DNA of 64,000 nucleotides from Pascua guehoae (GCA_001600415.1 BCJX01000010.1:396300-460299); one strand, 5' to 3'; positions 36,424 through 47,016 are shown, counted from the first letter of the stretch. The notes: generated by a model not told the origin, from the letters alone. Numbers and translations are program-made.

Positions 36424-36795
36424 GCGTGCGTGCGTGCGTGTATGGATATCTAGATGGATGGAAAGTGGATTGTGGGTTGTATTCGAATGCGACGCGGCAA
36501 TGTGCAGTCGTCGGAAGTGGGCGGTGTGCTACCCGCCAACTGCGCCGCAAGGGTCTAATCGCGTGGCGCGTAGACGTCGATCATTTAGCTTCCGTCCACC
36601 CACCTTCAATGGATGAAATGGCATCAACCCATCGCCCATCGCCCATGATAACATGCACAAAGCAGCAGCATGTGCAGCAACTCATGCACCTCATAGTGTC
36701 ATACACGCGCCCTATTGCCAAGTCCATGCCGCTTCAGATCACCAGAACCGGGTGCTGTAATGACTATAACTACATGCATATCCACACTACTCATT
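36424..36795 (-). promoter_or_regulatory. Spacer between BUD31 and auxilin, auxilin upstream region
   Basis: About 370 bases between the BUD31 stop and the auxilin ATG, both on the minus strand. It begins with a short CGTG repeat next to the auxilin start. It must hold the BUD31 3' end and the auxilin promoter. No TATA box is evident. Confidence 0.45.
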
Positions 36796-37818
36796 CTAGT
36801 CACTGGACGCGCATCCTCGGCAGCCTGTAGTGATCAGCCCATGTCCATTGAAGTTCTACTCTCTCGTAGCAGTTCTATGCAGACTCACCACAGTTTGGGC
36901 ACTCCACAACGATTCCCTTCTTCAGGCTCGCCTTGGGCACACGGCAGATGCACGTCGAACCCTTGAAGTTCGAATCTTGGGTCTGCACGCAGCGCACACA
37001 GCAGAGGCGCTCATAGCCTTGCCTGTTGGTAGGTGAGAGATTCAAGAGGTGGGCGTAGAGAAACAAGGTTGGTTTGAAGAGAAAATAGCAAGCCATATGG
37101 CAAGTTAGGGAAGACGAAGTGCGGTATACACAGGAGAAAGTTGTGTAGGGTCGGTGCGAGAGCGAGACGGTGAACGTGGTCAGTACACCTCCATAGATAT
37201 CAACCTGCGCTTGCTCACTTTTTCCACTTGGCTATCAAGCTGCGTGGATTAGCCTTTTCTAACGCTGTCTACCCACTTAGCATCCGCGTATCCTTGCTTG
37301 AGGAGCCAGTCATAGAGCTCGCGTGAGATGAGCTCGCGCTTGTAGTACAGGTCGTAGATGTAGCGTGACCGGGCGTGTGAGATGCGCATGATTGGCCTGT
37401 ATGCGGAAGGAGCATGGGCGATATGAGGGGTTGATATAGTTGGGACGAGGGAAGGTTTCGATGGTATTTGAAGAGGTAGGCGTCCCATGGACGAAGGCGG
37501 TTGGCGTTCCAAGATGCGTTCAGGTCGGGAAAACAACACAAACGTTGGCAAGGTAGAAGAGGAGTGGGGTCAGCTCCAGAACTTTGCTCGAACACTGGCC
37601 AGTGATACAGTGGTAGCACCATCATGACAAGACTCACCACACCGACTCGACCTTGCGCTTTCCCTCGTGCGACTCGCTCTCAACGTCGCGCATCTTCTTG
37701 TCATAGTCTTCGAGAACATCCCTGGGGAGTCAGTTAATTGACTGCCTCGCCGAACTGACTGAATGTCTTCGAATCCTTCGGGAGGGGGCTTTGTGCGGGA
37801 TGTCCTAATACGGGGCAT
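36796..37818 (-). CDS. BUD31: BUD31/G10 spliceosome protein
   Basis: Six minus-strand exons encode 148 residues: 37818-37760, 37721-37638, 37396-37277, 37239-37219, 37022-36889 and 36824-36796. The product follows the G10 family end to end: '[18 protein letters not shown]', '[15 protein letters not shown]', '[20 protein letters not shown]', '[19 protein letters not shown]', '[15 protein letters not shown]' and '[14 protein letters not shown]', with all the zinc-binding cysteines of this zinc-cluster protein. Human BUD31 is 144 residues. Bud31 is part of the activated spliceosome (NTC-related, near Cef1/Prp19 proteins) and acts in the nucleus. The fourth exon is a 21-nt micro-exon encoding most of 'NLIAKWKK'; without it the conserved motif is lost. 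Introns are 38, 241, 37, 196 and 64 nt. Confidence 0.93.
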
Positions 37819-38247
37819 GGTGGCGATGAGGTGGAGAGAAAGAGCAATAACAAACAACCAGGACACGAAGTGTCGAGGGAGGTGCACATGATGATGTGGG
37901 CGACCGGGGCTCACCAGAGACTGGGTGATTATCAATTTCAAAAATGACGTGTACCCCTGACATTCCTCTTTGCACTTTTTTTTGCCACCAGGGTCACGTG
38001 GTTTATTCCCTGAATCAAACAGCCTTCCTCCCTCGCCTCCCCCTCGGCCTTCCTCCCGGGCCATGATGCCATGGACGGAGGGGTTTGGTTTGGTTTGGTT
38101 TGCAGTGGTTGTGTGTCGCACAAGCAACGACAGACAGACATTCAGGCGACAATACTCGTCCCCCCTCTTCACCACCCCTTTCCATCCACCCCCTTTCACT
38201 CTCAAAAAGCGCATCTCATCATCAAGACGCTCACGAGAGACCAAAAA
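37819..38247. promoter_or_regulatory. Divergent promoter of BUD31 and the 475-residue gene
   Basis: 429 bases separate the two divergent starts. It holds a CACGTG E-box at about 37993-37998 and pyrimidine-rich DNA on the + strand just before 38248. No TATA box is obvious. Confidence 0.5.
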
Positions 38248-39922
38248 ATGGGCCAACTCACATACTCTGAGCGCGATCGGCGCAGCATATTTGTCATGCA
38301 CGCCCTCCAGTGAGTCGCCTCTCGGCTACGAGCCACGAGGGCCGTTTACCCCTGAAGCTGAGGGGGTGGTCGGGTCGCACAACGCGCCGGTGCTAACATT
38401 ACAGCACAAACACCTGCAAACGCGCGCGCCTCCGCGCACCCATGTTTACCAACGAGGACATGCGCCTGCACGCCATCCTCAGCGAGGTCGACCCAACAGA
38501 CGAACTATGTATGGAGGCGTGGGAGGAGTTTGTCTGGGTGCGTTTCCGTGTCGCGTGTGTCGAATGCCAAGCGCGTAGGGCTGTACGGGGCCGTGTTACG
38601 CTACCGCCATGTGTCTTAAATTTCCGTCTTTCACGTTCCCTCAAGGTGTCCTTGCCCTCGTATCTCATTGAGCTCTCGCTAACGTCAAGCGTGTGGCTGT
38701 TGCGCGCCGCGAGCGTACCATCAACGCCAACGCCCGCGAGGGTCGTCCGACAGGGTCGCTGTCCATGTTCCCAACCACGCGCCCTCGCCGGCCGACCGTT
38801 CGCGTCTCTGATTTCGCTTCGTCCGCAGAGCGGACGGAGCGGACGCTCACTTTGCGCGATTTTGAGCGCGAGGGCCGGACGTTGGCGTCGTCCTCGGCGA
38901 GAATGCTCAACAGCCGCCGCTCCCTGCTGTCGCATCTCGACAGGCGGAGAGAGCGGGAGCGGGGAAGTGAGCCGGCTGCCGGAGAAGGGGCAGAGTCGAC
39001 GTCCATCTTCCCCACATTTCAGCCATGGCTGCCCGGACTGGCCACGCCGACGGGTGGACAGGGGGATGTCGAGGACGACGTGCGACGCATCCTCGGCGAG
39101 GGCGCTGCGTCTCGTGCGGCCCCGTCGGGCGAAGGAGAAGGGAGCTCGAGTACCGCCAATGACGAAGGAGGAGAACCGTCGTACCCCCGCGACCTGTTGC
39201 GGTCGACTGTGGGCCGGCTCGAGGAGAATTACCGTCGGCTTGAGACGAATGCGCAGCGGCTCGCGGGGCTGGAGACAAATACCAGTCTTCTGGAGCAGAC
39301 GCGCCCGCCGTCCTGGTGGCGTCTGCGTGGCCTGTATGGACATGATGAACCGCCGACGCGCCTGTCCCCTGCGCCGCGTGAGCGCCGCGCGCGTTCCCAA
39401 TCACGCTCGTCGTCGCCCGACGACGCCAGCCGTGCCTGGCTTGAGGAGTACACGGCGTCGCGCCCAACGCGTCGACGCCGTGAGGACTCGCCTGGCCCCA
39501 CGCTCCGCCGCACCCGGCGACGCATCAGCGACATGCTGCAGGCAGACCTGGACGACCACATGGCACGGCACCGCTCGGATAGGGGGAGGGACAGGCGGCG
39601 CGACGGCATTGTGTTTGGCACGCCGCCGCTCCCCGATGACGGCGAGGGAGAGGACGGCAGCGGCGGAGGGGACGACGGCGGCGATGGAGCCGCAGTACAC
39701 GACAGCGACCTTCCCGCGGTGAACGGCGGCCCATTGTACCTTGAACGCACCCTCGCGGCGCTCGACAGCAGCGGCGTCGGCCGTCGAATCAGCATCCTTC
39801 GTCGCCGCCCCGACATTGACGCGGCGCGTGAGGCGTTTCGTGGGGCCGAGGGTGCAGGCATACTCGCAAGTGACGATGATGACGATGACGACGACGGAGA
39901 CGAGCACCTCCTTCTGGGATGA
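38248..39922 (+). CDS. Uncharacterised Arg-rich protein with acidic C-terminus
   Basis: Exons 38248-38309, 38405-38537 and 38690-39922 join in frame to 475 residues. Introns are 95 and 152 nt, with GTGAGT and GTGCGT donors and CTAAC branch sites. I do not recognise the family. The first 70 residues are the most protein-like: 'MGQLTYSERDRRSIFVMHAL', then 'MRLHAILSEVDPTDELCMEAWEEFVW'. They could form a small helical domain. The rest is rich in Arg, Ser and Glu, with 'RRLETNAQRLAGLE' suggesting a short coiled coil and a run of about nine Asp near the C-terminus. Mixed basic and acidic low-complexity segments suggest a nuclear or scaffold role, but this is a guess. It shares a promoter region with BUD31. 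Confidence 0.7.
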
Positions 39923-40852
39923 GGCACCATGTTGTGAACTGGATAGGTGATAATGTAGCATACCAGGCTTGTATGTGCCCGCTGCAGAGGCGACATGTGA
40001 TCATGACCATGGCTTTAGGTGGGCGTCACCGGGGTGTGTGGATTGGAAGGCGTATGTTTACCTGTACAGAGGTGCCAAGTGACCCATTCCGCATTGGTAG
40101 CGCGACCGCAATCCCAGCAGACCACCAAGCGCTGCCGGGCGGAATGGGCGACATGCGCTGGGGAGGCTCCCCCCTGTCTATCCAAAGCCACGATTGTGGA
40201 GAACCCGCCGTCGTCCGCCAGAAGTTGAACGTCGCGTTCCGGCGAAGACAGTAGCAGGCTTGCTCGTCTATTCGCAAGAACCAAAAAAGCATTACAGAAG
40301 TCGCTCACTTTGAGCTCGGTGCACTCTATATACTTGTCACTTGTTCAAAATGTGGAGGAGGCAACAACCAATCCTCAGGTCTGCTCTTGGGCGCACTTCA
40401 TTCACAGCTTCAAAGCAAGGTCTGTAGGAGGCACTACTAGTGAAAAATTCTAGCCACTGAACTAAGAAGGCCAGCACGTGGGAGGAGTCGTGCTGTGGAG
40501 CCCGAGTGGTCGCGTAGACAGGGTGGAGTGAGGGTGCTACTGAGCGTGGTGGGGATGGTGGTGGTGTTAGGGTGGTGGTAAGGGTGGTTGGGAGGGTGGT
40601 AATAACGGTGGTAGCGGTGAGGATGAAGGTGGGGATGCAGGTGGGATGAAGGTGAGGATGAAGGTAATGTCAAGGGTGGTGAGGGCAATGGCCGTGGTGA
40701 GGGCAGTGGTCATGGAGGTGACTGTATGAATGAAGAGTTCGTGTCCCCCCATCGAGCCTCTAAGCCGACACACGCAAGAGTGAAGAATGTCATGCAAATG
40801 ATACGGAAACAACCCGCCTCGACTCTACCCCTCCTCTCTCCGTCGTCACCGC
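39923..40852. other. Intergenic region between convergent genes
   Basis: No supported gene. It contains a GGTGGT/GGATGAAGGTG purine-rich degenerate repeat at about 40540-40720, whose complement is CCACC-rich. It lies between the 3' end of the 475-residue gene and the 3' end of RRG9, so both terminators should be here. Confidence 0.5.
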
Positions 40853-41857
40853 CTACTTGCTCCCATCCGCACGCTCCACGGCCTTCTTGAAAGCATACAC
40901 CCTGCGAATAGTCGGCACCGGCCCGGCACCATCGCCACTATTGGGGTTCCGGTCCCACTTGCCCAGGTCCCCCAGGCCCGGCTTGCCCACTGTTCCCGCC
41001 CCACGGCCAGCAGCTCCCTTAGCCACGCTGCCCGTTTTGGGGTCGCGAAACGTGCTCCGGAGAATACGCTTGACGGCCTCGCGCGAGATGCCAAACTGCT
41101 CGCCGAGCTGGGCGCGCGTAAACCGCTCGGGGTCCTGGGCGTGCAGCTCGCGCAGGCCCGCCATGGCCGCGAAGGTGAGTTTCTTGGTCGGCCGCCACTC
41201 GAGCTTTCCGCCCGGTCCGCGGACCATCGTCTTGCCGGGCGGCTCGAACGGCTTGGGCGCGTTCGGGTCTAAGTGTTAGCTGTCTGCGCCGCGGTACTGA
41301 AGGTTGGAGGCGAACGTACCGGGTACTGGTTCGCCCGCCTCGGCGGCGCGCTTGGCCGCCTCCTCGGCCGCCAGCTTGTCCGCCTTGAGCTTGCGCTTCA
41401 GCGTCCAGCCCCCGATGCGGTGGGGGTCCTTCTTCGGCTTGACGCGGATTTCGCGCGGCCGATCCCGTCGGTCGCGACCCTCGGACCAGTCGCGCGTGTG
41501 TTCGCGGTCGCGCGTATGTTCGCGGTCGTGCGTATGTTCGCGGTGGCTGTGGTATGTCGGCCGCACACCCTCCTTGAGCCCATATGCGCGTCCGCTCGAT
41601 CGAGGGGTGTCCCTCTCGCGGTAACCGTCGCCCGATCGAGGAGTGTCCCGGTCGCGGTAACCGTCGCTCGATCGAGGAGTGTCCCGGTCGCGGTAACCGT
41701 TGCGCGAGGGGAAGGATGAGCTGGAATGGGCGTCCACGTCGTCACCTGCGTCAGTGTCGCGCGGCTTGAGGCCGAAGCGGCGTGGTGGGGCGGCGCGGAG
41801 GGCTGTGGTGTGCAGAGCCTGCATGAGCCGCGACGGGCCGGCGCGTGGGAGTGTCAT
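40853..41857 (-). CDS. RRG9: RRG9/neugrin-like mitochondrial protein
   Basis: Two minus-strand exons, 41857-41320 and 41268-40853 (51-nt intron, GTACGT...CTTAG), give 317 residues. The ATG at 41857 opens an Arg-rich amphipathic N-terminus ('LMQALHTTALRAAPPRRFG') typical of a mitochondrial presequence. The C-terminal half has the Rrg9/neugrin core: 'WRPTKKLTFAAMAGLRELHA', then 'RFTRAQLGEQFGISREAVKR' with 'ILRS', a helix-turn-helix-like unit. In yeast Rrg9 is needed for mitochondrial genome maintenance and respiratory growth; human neugrin works with mitoribosomal RNA factors. Between presequence and core is a variable Arg/Asp region with in-frame repeats (12-residue units 'GYRDRDTPRSSD' and 6-residue 'REHTRD' units). 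Upstream ATGs at 41953 exist but add residues unlike a presequence. Confidence 0.85.
41523..41700 (-). repeat. In-frame minisatellites inside RRG9
   Basis: Bases about 41590-41700 hold three 36-bp units and about 41480-41545 hold three 18-bp units. They encode Arg/Asp/Glu-rich repeats in the linker after the mitochondrial presequence. Period lengths are multiples of three, so length changes keep the frame. Confidence 0.8.
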
Positions 41858-42409
41858 GGTCAAAGCTTGTAGGGAGGAACGCCGGTGGAGGCGGGGATGA
41901 AGGGCAAGATGACAACCGCAAAAAGGCTTGGTGGTGGAAGAGAGGGGGTGCAAGAGCTGGAGTGGTGTGAGGATGAGAGTTGTAGGATAGGGAGTTGGGA
42001 TGTGCGACTCGCAAAGATTGTTGTGAAACTGTCATCCAGGCACGATTAGAAGCGCGTTGAAATGAATTTTGCTGGCTGCTCGAGTGGCAAAGTGGCAAAT
42101 GAGTGGCGGTGGCGCTGTTGAGAATCCAGCCCACACTCGTGCATTCACGCGTTTTGCTCGCGATGTAAAGGTATCAATGAAGGGAGGAGGACACGTCACA
42201 GCTAAACTCCATCACAGGCTCAGCAGGCAAAGAGCTAGGGACATACCGTACTCGGCCACGAGGCACTACAGTAGTCACGAGTCGCAACAATCCTGCCCCC
42301 AACCGTGAGCAACGTGCCTGGTTGTGCTAGAGTCCCCAACGAGGATATCGACCAGTGGCCAGTGGGGCTAGGCAATGGCGATGTAGGAACGCCATACTTA
42401 ACTCAGACA
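41858..42409. promoter_or_regulatory. Divergent promoter of RRG9 and the small secreted protein
   Basis: About 550 bases between the two divergent starts. The half next to RRG9 is pyrimidine-rich on the minus strand. No TATA box or known operator is evident. Confidence 0.4.
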
Positions 42410-43004
42410 ATGTCCTTCGCCACCACTACCTCGACTTCCCCTTTGAATGGACTCAGACCCGCCATGTTCACCACCATTGTTATCCTCGCACTCTCCCTCA
42501 TGCCACCTTCTCTCGCCGAGCAATCGCCCCTGATGGAGACGGATGGTAAGTCCCACACCCATCGTCCACTGACACCCAGCCGCCTACGTGCCCCGCTTTA
42601 CATCGGACACTGTCTTCCCGTCCTTCCAGGCCGCCATGGAAAGTCTGAGTGACCTCGACGACCCAGCCGGGTATGTGCACTTTGACGACTGGGGCATCGT
42701 GACCACCGTCGACGGGGCGGGCAAGGCCATCGCGCACGCAGTTGTATCGGCCCAAGGCACCGCAGACGAGTATGCCGAGATGGCAAACGACCCCGTGTAC
42801 AAGGACATTCCTGCCGAAAAGGTCGCGGCGATCATTGCCAACGCGCCGTCGCTTGTCGACGACGTGCAGGAGCGCTTCGCATTTGCCGAGAAGGCCAAGA
42901 AGGAAGAGGGAGACCGCCCGTGGCCGGACACACCGTATGATATTCCGCCTCGCGAGAGGCATAATACACCCGTCGATGGAGTCCCTAGCGACGACGGCAT
43001 GTGA
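42410..43004 (+). CDS. Small predicted secreted protein of unknown function
   Basis: Exons 42410-42545 and 42580-43004 join in frame across a 34-nt intron (GTAAGT...CACTGACACCCAG), giving 186 residues from the ATG at 42410. A second ATG at 42464 gives 168 residues and begins directly with a signal-peptide-like segment ('MFTTIVILALSLMPPSLA'), so it is an equally good start. The mature part is acidic and Ala-rich ('GIVTTVDGAGKAIAHAVVSA', 'EKVAAIIANAPSLVDDVQER') with no cysteine pairs or family signature that I know. It has no further transmembrane segment, so secretion is the best guess. The gene sits between RRG9 and the sphingolipid desaturase without an obvious functional link. Confidence 0.7.
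42546..42579 (+). other. 34-nt intron in the small secreted gene
   Basis: Donor GTAAGT, branch CACTGAC, acceptor CCCAG. Its length is not a multiple of three, and the two flanking frames are only joined if it is removed. Confidence 0.75.
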
Positions 43005-43364
43005 GTCGTATGAAGCTGGGATCTCTCCCGATCAGCTCGTCTCTTGCTATGGAGGGCAGTAGTTGTGACTTATGAACTGAGGGTCAGGTGCGTACATGTA
43101 AACCAGCGTGTGTTGTGACCTAGTCAAATGAACGGTACTCCCTGCCACGTGCATGCCGCAGCGTTCAGAGGTGGGTGATGGCTTAGTAGAGGATCACGGC
43201 CGCGGGCTGAACAAACGATCCCAGTATGCTTGCTTCCCTCGTCTCGCCACAGCTGTCACAGCTCTCTCAACCCATGGCCTGCATGAGGAAGCGTACTCTA
43301 CATCTGTATTGTATGGGTTTTAGATCTATAGCAAGAAGGACAAAAACTCGGAAACCAAGAAACT
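43005..43364. other. Short convergent intergenic region
   Basis: 360 bases between the stops of the secreted-protein gene and the desaturase gene. It should contain both 3' UTRs. Nothing else is seen. Confidence 0.5.
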
Positions 43365-45195
43365 CTACTGCAACTTTTCGTTGACTTCTTTGTCGGCAAC
43401 CTGTTTGAGGATTTTAAACTGGTTGGCAACGTCCTGGAGTGTATCGAGGACCATCTTGTTGCCGTGGATCCACCCGTACTCGAGGTACTCGATGTCGTAC
43501 GCCTTGCAGTACTCCTTGACGACGAGCGAGGCCTTGCGGAGGTTGTGGCGGGGCATGCGCGGGAAGAGGTGGTGTGTGACCTGGAGGTGGAGGCCGCCGT
43601 GGATGAACTCAATGTCCTCGCCGCAGACCACGTCCATGGTCGTGCGGAGCTGGCGGGAGGGAAAGCTCTCCTGGGGTCCGAGGTCGTCTGTGCTGCAGGC
43701 AAAGTGCGAGAGAACAATCTGGACGTGGACGGGCGACGCACAAACGTGCGAGACGAGGAGGTACGCGAGGCCCATCTTCCAGCTGCTCTGCGAGGCGAGC
43801 ATGGAACCAAAGTAGGCCCAGTAGAACGTCAGGCCCGCGAGCTCAAACAGCCAGAACGCGTTGCGCCGCGCCTTGCCGCTGAACAGGTACATGTAGCTGA
43901 GGGCGTAGAGGTTGAAGCGCGCGAGCGAGAGCACAACGTAGTACAGCCGGTGTTGCGCCTGGATGAGGAAGCGCGACGGGGCGTCAAACTCCATGACGCG
44001 CTTGTAGTAGGTCGACCACAGGGAGCGGAAGAACTGGGACGAAATGGCAAAGAACGGAATGTGCTGAATGTCCGGGTCGTGCTCGGGGTGGTTGGTGACG
44101 AGGTGGTGGATGTCGTGGTTGTCACACCACCAGCCGATGGACAGTCCGCCAATCCAGTCGGCGATGATCATTCCAATCACTCGGTCCCACCACCAATCGC
44201 CAGTGATCCCCGAGTGGCCTGCGTCGTGTGCAAGGACTGACGTCAGCCAACTGCGCTACACGACGACCACAACAACGTTGGTGCTATCACCGTGTCGACT
44301 CACAGGTAAGCTGTTGCCAGCAGAGCCCAAGCAGCACGGCGCTGGCCATCTGTCCCGCCCAACCCGTTGTCAGGAAGAAGAAGGCTAAAGAAGAGCCACC
44401 GAGGAGGAGGTATCGCACAATGTCCTTGCCGTACCCAGCCAGAGGGCCGGGGGGCACGAACATGCCCGCGTCCACGAGCTTGTCCTTGAGTCCGTGGTAC
44501 GCCTTTGATCGTTTACGTTCGATGCGGCGGTTGATCGAGTTGACGGGTGGTGGCTCGAGTTGTTCCTCTGTGATCTCAAAGACTTCGAGCTCGGCGCCCT
44601 TGACGCCCTTCGTCCTCGCGGCATCGTCCACGCGCCCCGAGCCATTGTCGCCGAGAGTGCCCACCTCGAGCACACCCTTGGCGGCACGCACATGTCCCTC
44701 ACGCGCCCAGTGGCCCCGCACACCGTCTGGGTGCCGAACCAGTCCCAGCGTGATGGGCGGCATGAGCGGCGCCCACCCCAGCTCATCGTCAAAGTCGGCC
44801 GGCGCGACGCGTCCAACCGCGTACCGCTGCATCCCAGCAAGTGTCGCGTCCGAGTGGTACGCCGTAATTTCGTCCGCGGCGTCGCGTCCCACAAAGTGAA
44901 GCAGCGCCAGCGCACCGCCCGGGTGGTACGCCATCCACGAGGTCACGTTGAGGACCACGTCGCCGCGGAGCACGAGCGCCTGGCCCGCTGCGATGCGCGT
45001 TGCAATCTCCCGGCGCGTGAGGAACGGGAGCTCGCGAGGGGCGCGCGCGCGTGAATTGGCCCCAGAGTCGGTCGTTGTCGCCTTTGAAGCTGAGGCTGGG
45101 GGCACGCCGTTGGTCTTTCTCACGTCGCCATTCGCGACGCCGTTTGCGACTCCATTGCCGGCCATGCTGGCAGGTGCCGAGGATCCGTTGGCCAT
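43365..45195 (-). CDS. Cytochrome b5-fused sphingolipid (delta-8) desaturase
   Basis: Exons 45195-44304 and 44236-43365 on the minus strand (67-nt intron) give 587 residues. An N-terminal cytochrome b5 domain carries the haem-binding HPGG at 91-94. The desaturase has three histidine boxes: HDAGH (301-305), HDIHH (338-342) and QVTHH (516-520). The glutamine-for-histidine start of the third box is the signature of front-end desaturases. Overall it resembles fungal delta-8 sphingolipid long-chain-base desaturases, ER membrane enzymes that make 4,8-sphingadienine for glucosylceramides. The intron join reads 'WQQLT|FLAHDAGH', as in the family. Transmembrane-like segments flank the boxes. The start at 45195 is the first ATG after a frame break in composition; an upstream exon is not excluded. 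A delta-5/6 fatty-acid desaturase is the alternative. Confidence 0.9.
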
Positions 45196-45831
45196 GCCGT
45201 TTGTCGTCACAGAGAAAGCCGTCGCGTCGGGGGTCGTTTGTGGTATGCGTCGCCTTTGTGGTTTCTCTGGCAGGAATGGCGTCGTACCTGCCTTGTTGTG
45301 GAATGAGAGACCCGAGGACGTGGTCGCTACTACACTACTCGGGGAGGGAGAATGGCACGACGAGCCGCAGCAGAAACCAACGTGGATGCCACCGCCGCCG
45401 CCTTCCAATGCCCGAGCTCGTGTTGCAACCTAAACCATCCCCTCCGCACTAACATTTTGATCCCGCCACCCACCCAGCCGCCGTGCCAGCCGACGCCACC
45501 GGTTGGGGCCTTGCCAAGAGTCATGTGCCAAGAGCCGAAAAGGCGCGGTGTTCAGAAAAAGTCGGCGGGCAAAGTCGTGCGAGCCACAAAGGTAGCGAGA
45601 ACAGTTGCGAGAAACGGTGTGGTACCAATGAGAAGTGGTTGCATGCAATGGATGCTGTATTACAGACGGGTATGCTGTGTTACAGGTTGCTACGTCGGGG
45701 CTACTGTTTTGCGTCTTCTGGGTTCATCTCTCTCGCCGCCATCTGCCGCTCTCCGCCTCTCCAACAATGCCGCTCTCTAGCCGATGACTGCCCACATCTA
45801 GATCGGATCCTAACTCGAACGCGCGCGACGC
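45196..45831 (-). promoter_or_regulatory. Upstream region of the desaturase, 3' end of MGE1
   Basis: About 640 bases between the MGE1 stop and the desaturase ATG, both on the minus strand. Reading frames here are accidental. No TATA box is evident. Confidence 0.4.
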
Positions 45832-46532
45832 CTACTCCATCTGGACGACACCGACCTGGGCCGGGCGGAGGACGCGGTCCTTGATCATCCATCCCTGCTT
45901 GGAAACGTCAATGACCTCGCCAGCCTCGCGGGGCTCGCCGCTTTCGCGCTTGGGGGCGACCTCGGCGGGAACCTGGAACGTAGCCTCGTGGAGGTTGGGG
46001 TCAAACTGCGAGCCGACCGGGTGGTCCATGGGCTTGACGCCGTGGTGGTCAAACGTCTGGAGGAGCTGCTTGCGCGTGAGGTCGACGCCGCCAAAGAAGT
46101 CGCCCAGCGGCGTGCCCTTCTCCACCGGCTGGGGCACGTGCTTGAGCGCAGTGTGCAGCACATCCGCGGTCTGGAGAAGCGCCAGCGCAAACTTCTGGAT
46201 CGCAAAGTCGCTCGCCTTGGCGCGCTCCTCGGCTGATCGCCGTGCGAGCGTCTGGTAGTCGGCGCGCATGTACTGCATCTCCTTCTGATCTGTTAGCACA
46301 CAAATGTCCCGGCAGGTTAAAAACGCACCGTGAGCTCCTTGATCTTCTCCTCGAGCTCGGCAATCTTCTTGGCCTCGTCCGTGTCGCCGTTCTTCTTGTC
46401 CGCGGCGCCCTCAGCCGACTTCTCTGCCTCAGCAGAGTAGAGGCGAACCGCAGCGGCGCGCGGCGCGGCGGCGCGAAGAGCCGGGCGGGCGGTGGCCTGG
46501 CGGAGCGAGGCGACGACGGAGCGCGAGAACAT
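45832..46532 (-). CDS. MGE1: Mitochondrial GrpE nucleotide-exchange factor
   Basis: Exons 46532-46329 and 46284-45832 on the minus strand (44-nt intron, donor GTGCGT, acceptor ATCAG) give 218 residues. The N-terminus ('MFSRSVVASLRQATARPALR') is a clear mitochondrial presequence. An acidic linker follows, then the long GrpE helix ('DEAKKIAELEEKIKELT|KEMQ'), 'KASDFAIQKFALALLQTADVL', and the C-terminal beta wing including 'EATFQVP' and 'GWMIKDRVLRPAQVGV'. Mge1 releases ADP from the matrix Hsp70 Ssc1, driving protein import and folding. The acceptor was placed after GATCAG because the nearer AG breaks the frame. It shares a 484-bp divergent promoter with the Ap4A phosphorylase gene. Confidence 0.94.
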
Positions 46533-47016
46533 GGCGAAGGTGGGGGGGGGGTGACGGAGTCGACGAGATGAAGGTGGGCTGAGTTTTGTGGTTTATAGAA
46601 AGGAGAAGAGCGGGGTGGAAGGAAAAGTTGGGCCAATACCGCCGAGCGCCGAGAAATCACAGTGACATTCTCCCACGTGGGATTAGAGGGGGGGTTCTTT
46701 TAAAGTGCACGTGAGGGCCGAGATTATCCTGGGCGGCCGAGTAAGCCGAGTCCACCAGTTCCGGCTAAAATTGGGCGTGCCGAGCCGGAGGCCGGGGCCA
46801 GCGATGCTGCTGGGGTGGTGTAAGAGGTCACGTGGTACGGGACGAGACACGATGTGCAGTGCCTGTGGGTGGGTGGTGCCGGTGGCCGGCCGGAGCGCTG
46901 TGGGCTGTGGGAGTTGGTAATGGTCTGACCCAAGTGGAGGCCAGCCAAGACCCACGCCTTGCAACCACTCTTATATGCTCCTTCGTTCTCACTCTCGTCT
47001 TTTATCTCATCTCACA
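46533..47016. promoter_or_regulatory. Divergent MGE1 / Ap4A phosphorylase promoter with CACGTG sites
   Basis: 484 bases between two divergent starts. CACGTG occurs at about 46674 (within CCCACGTGGG) and about 46832 (GGTCACGTGG). CACGTG is the core bound by bHLH factors such as Cbf1-type proteins. A pyrimidine-rich tract precedes the + strand start. Confidence 0.5.
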
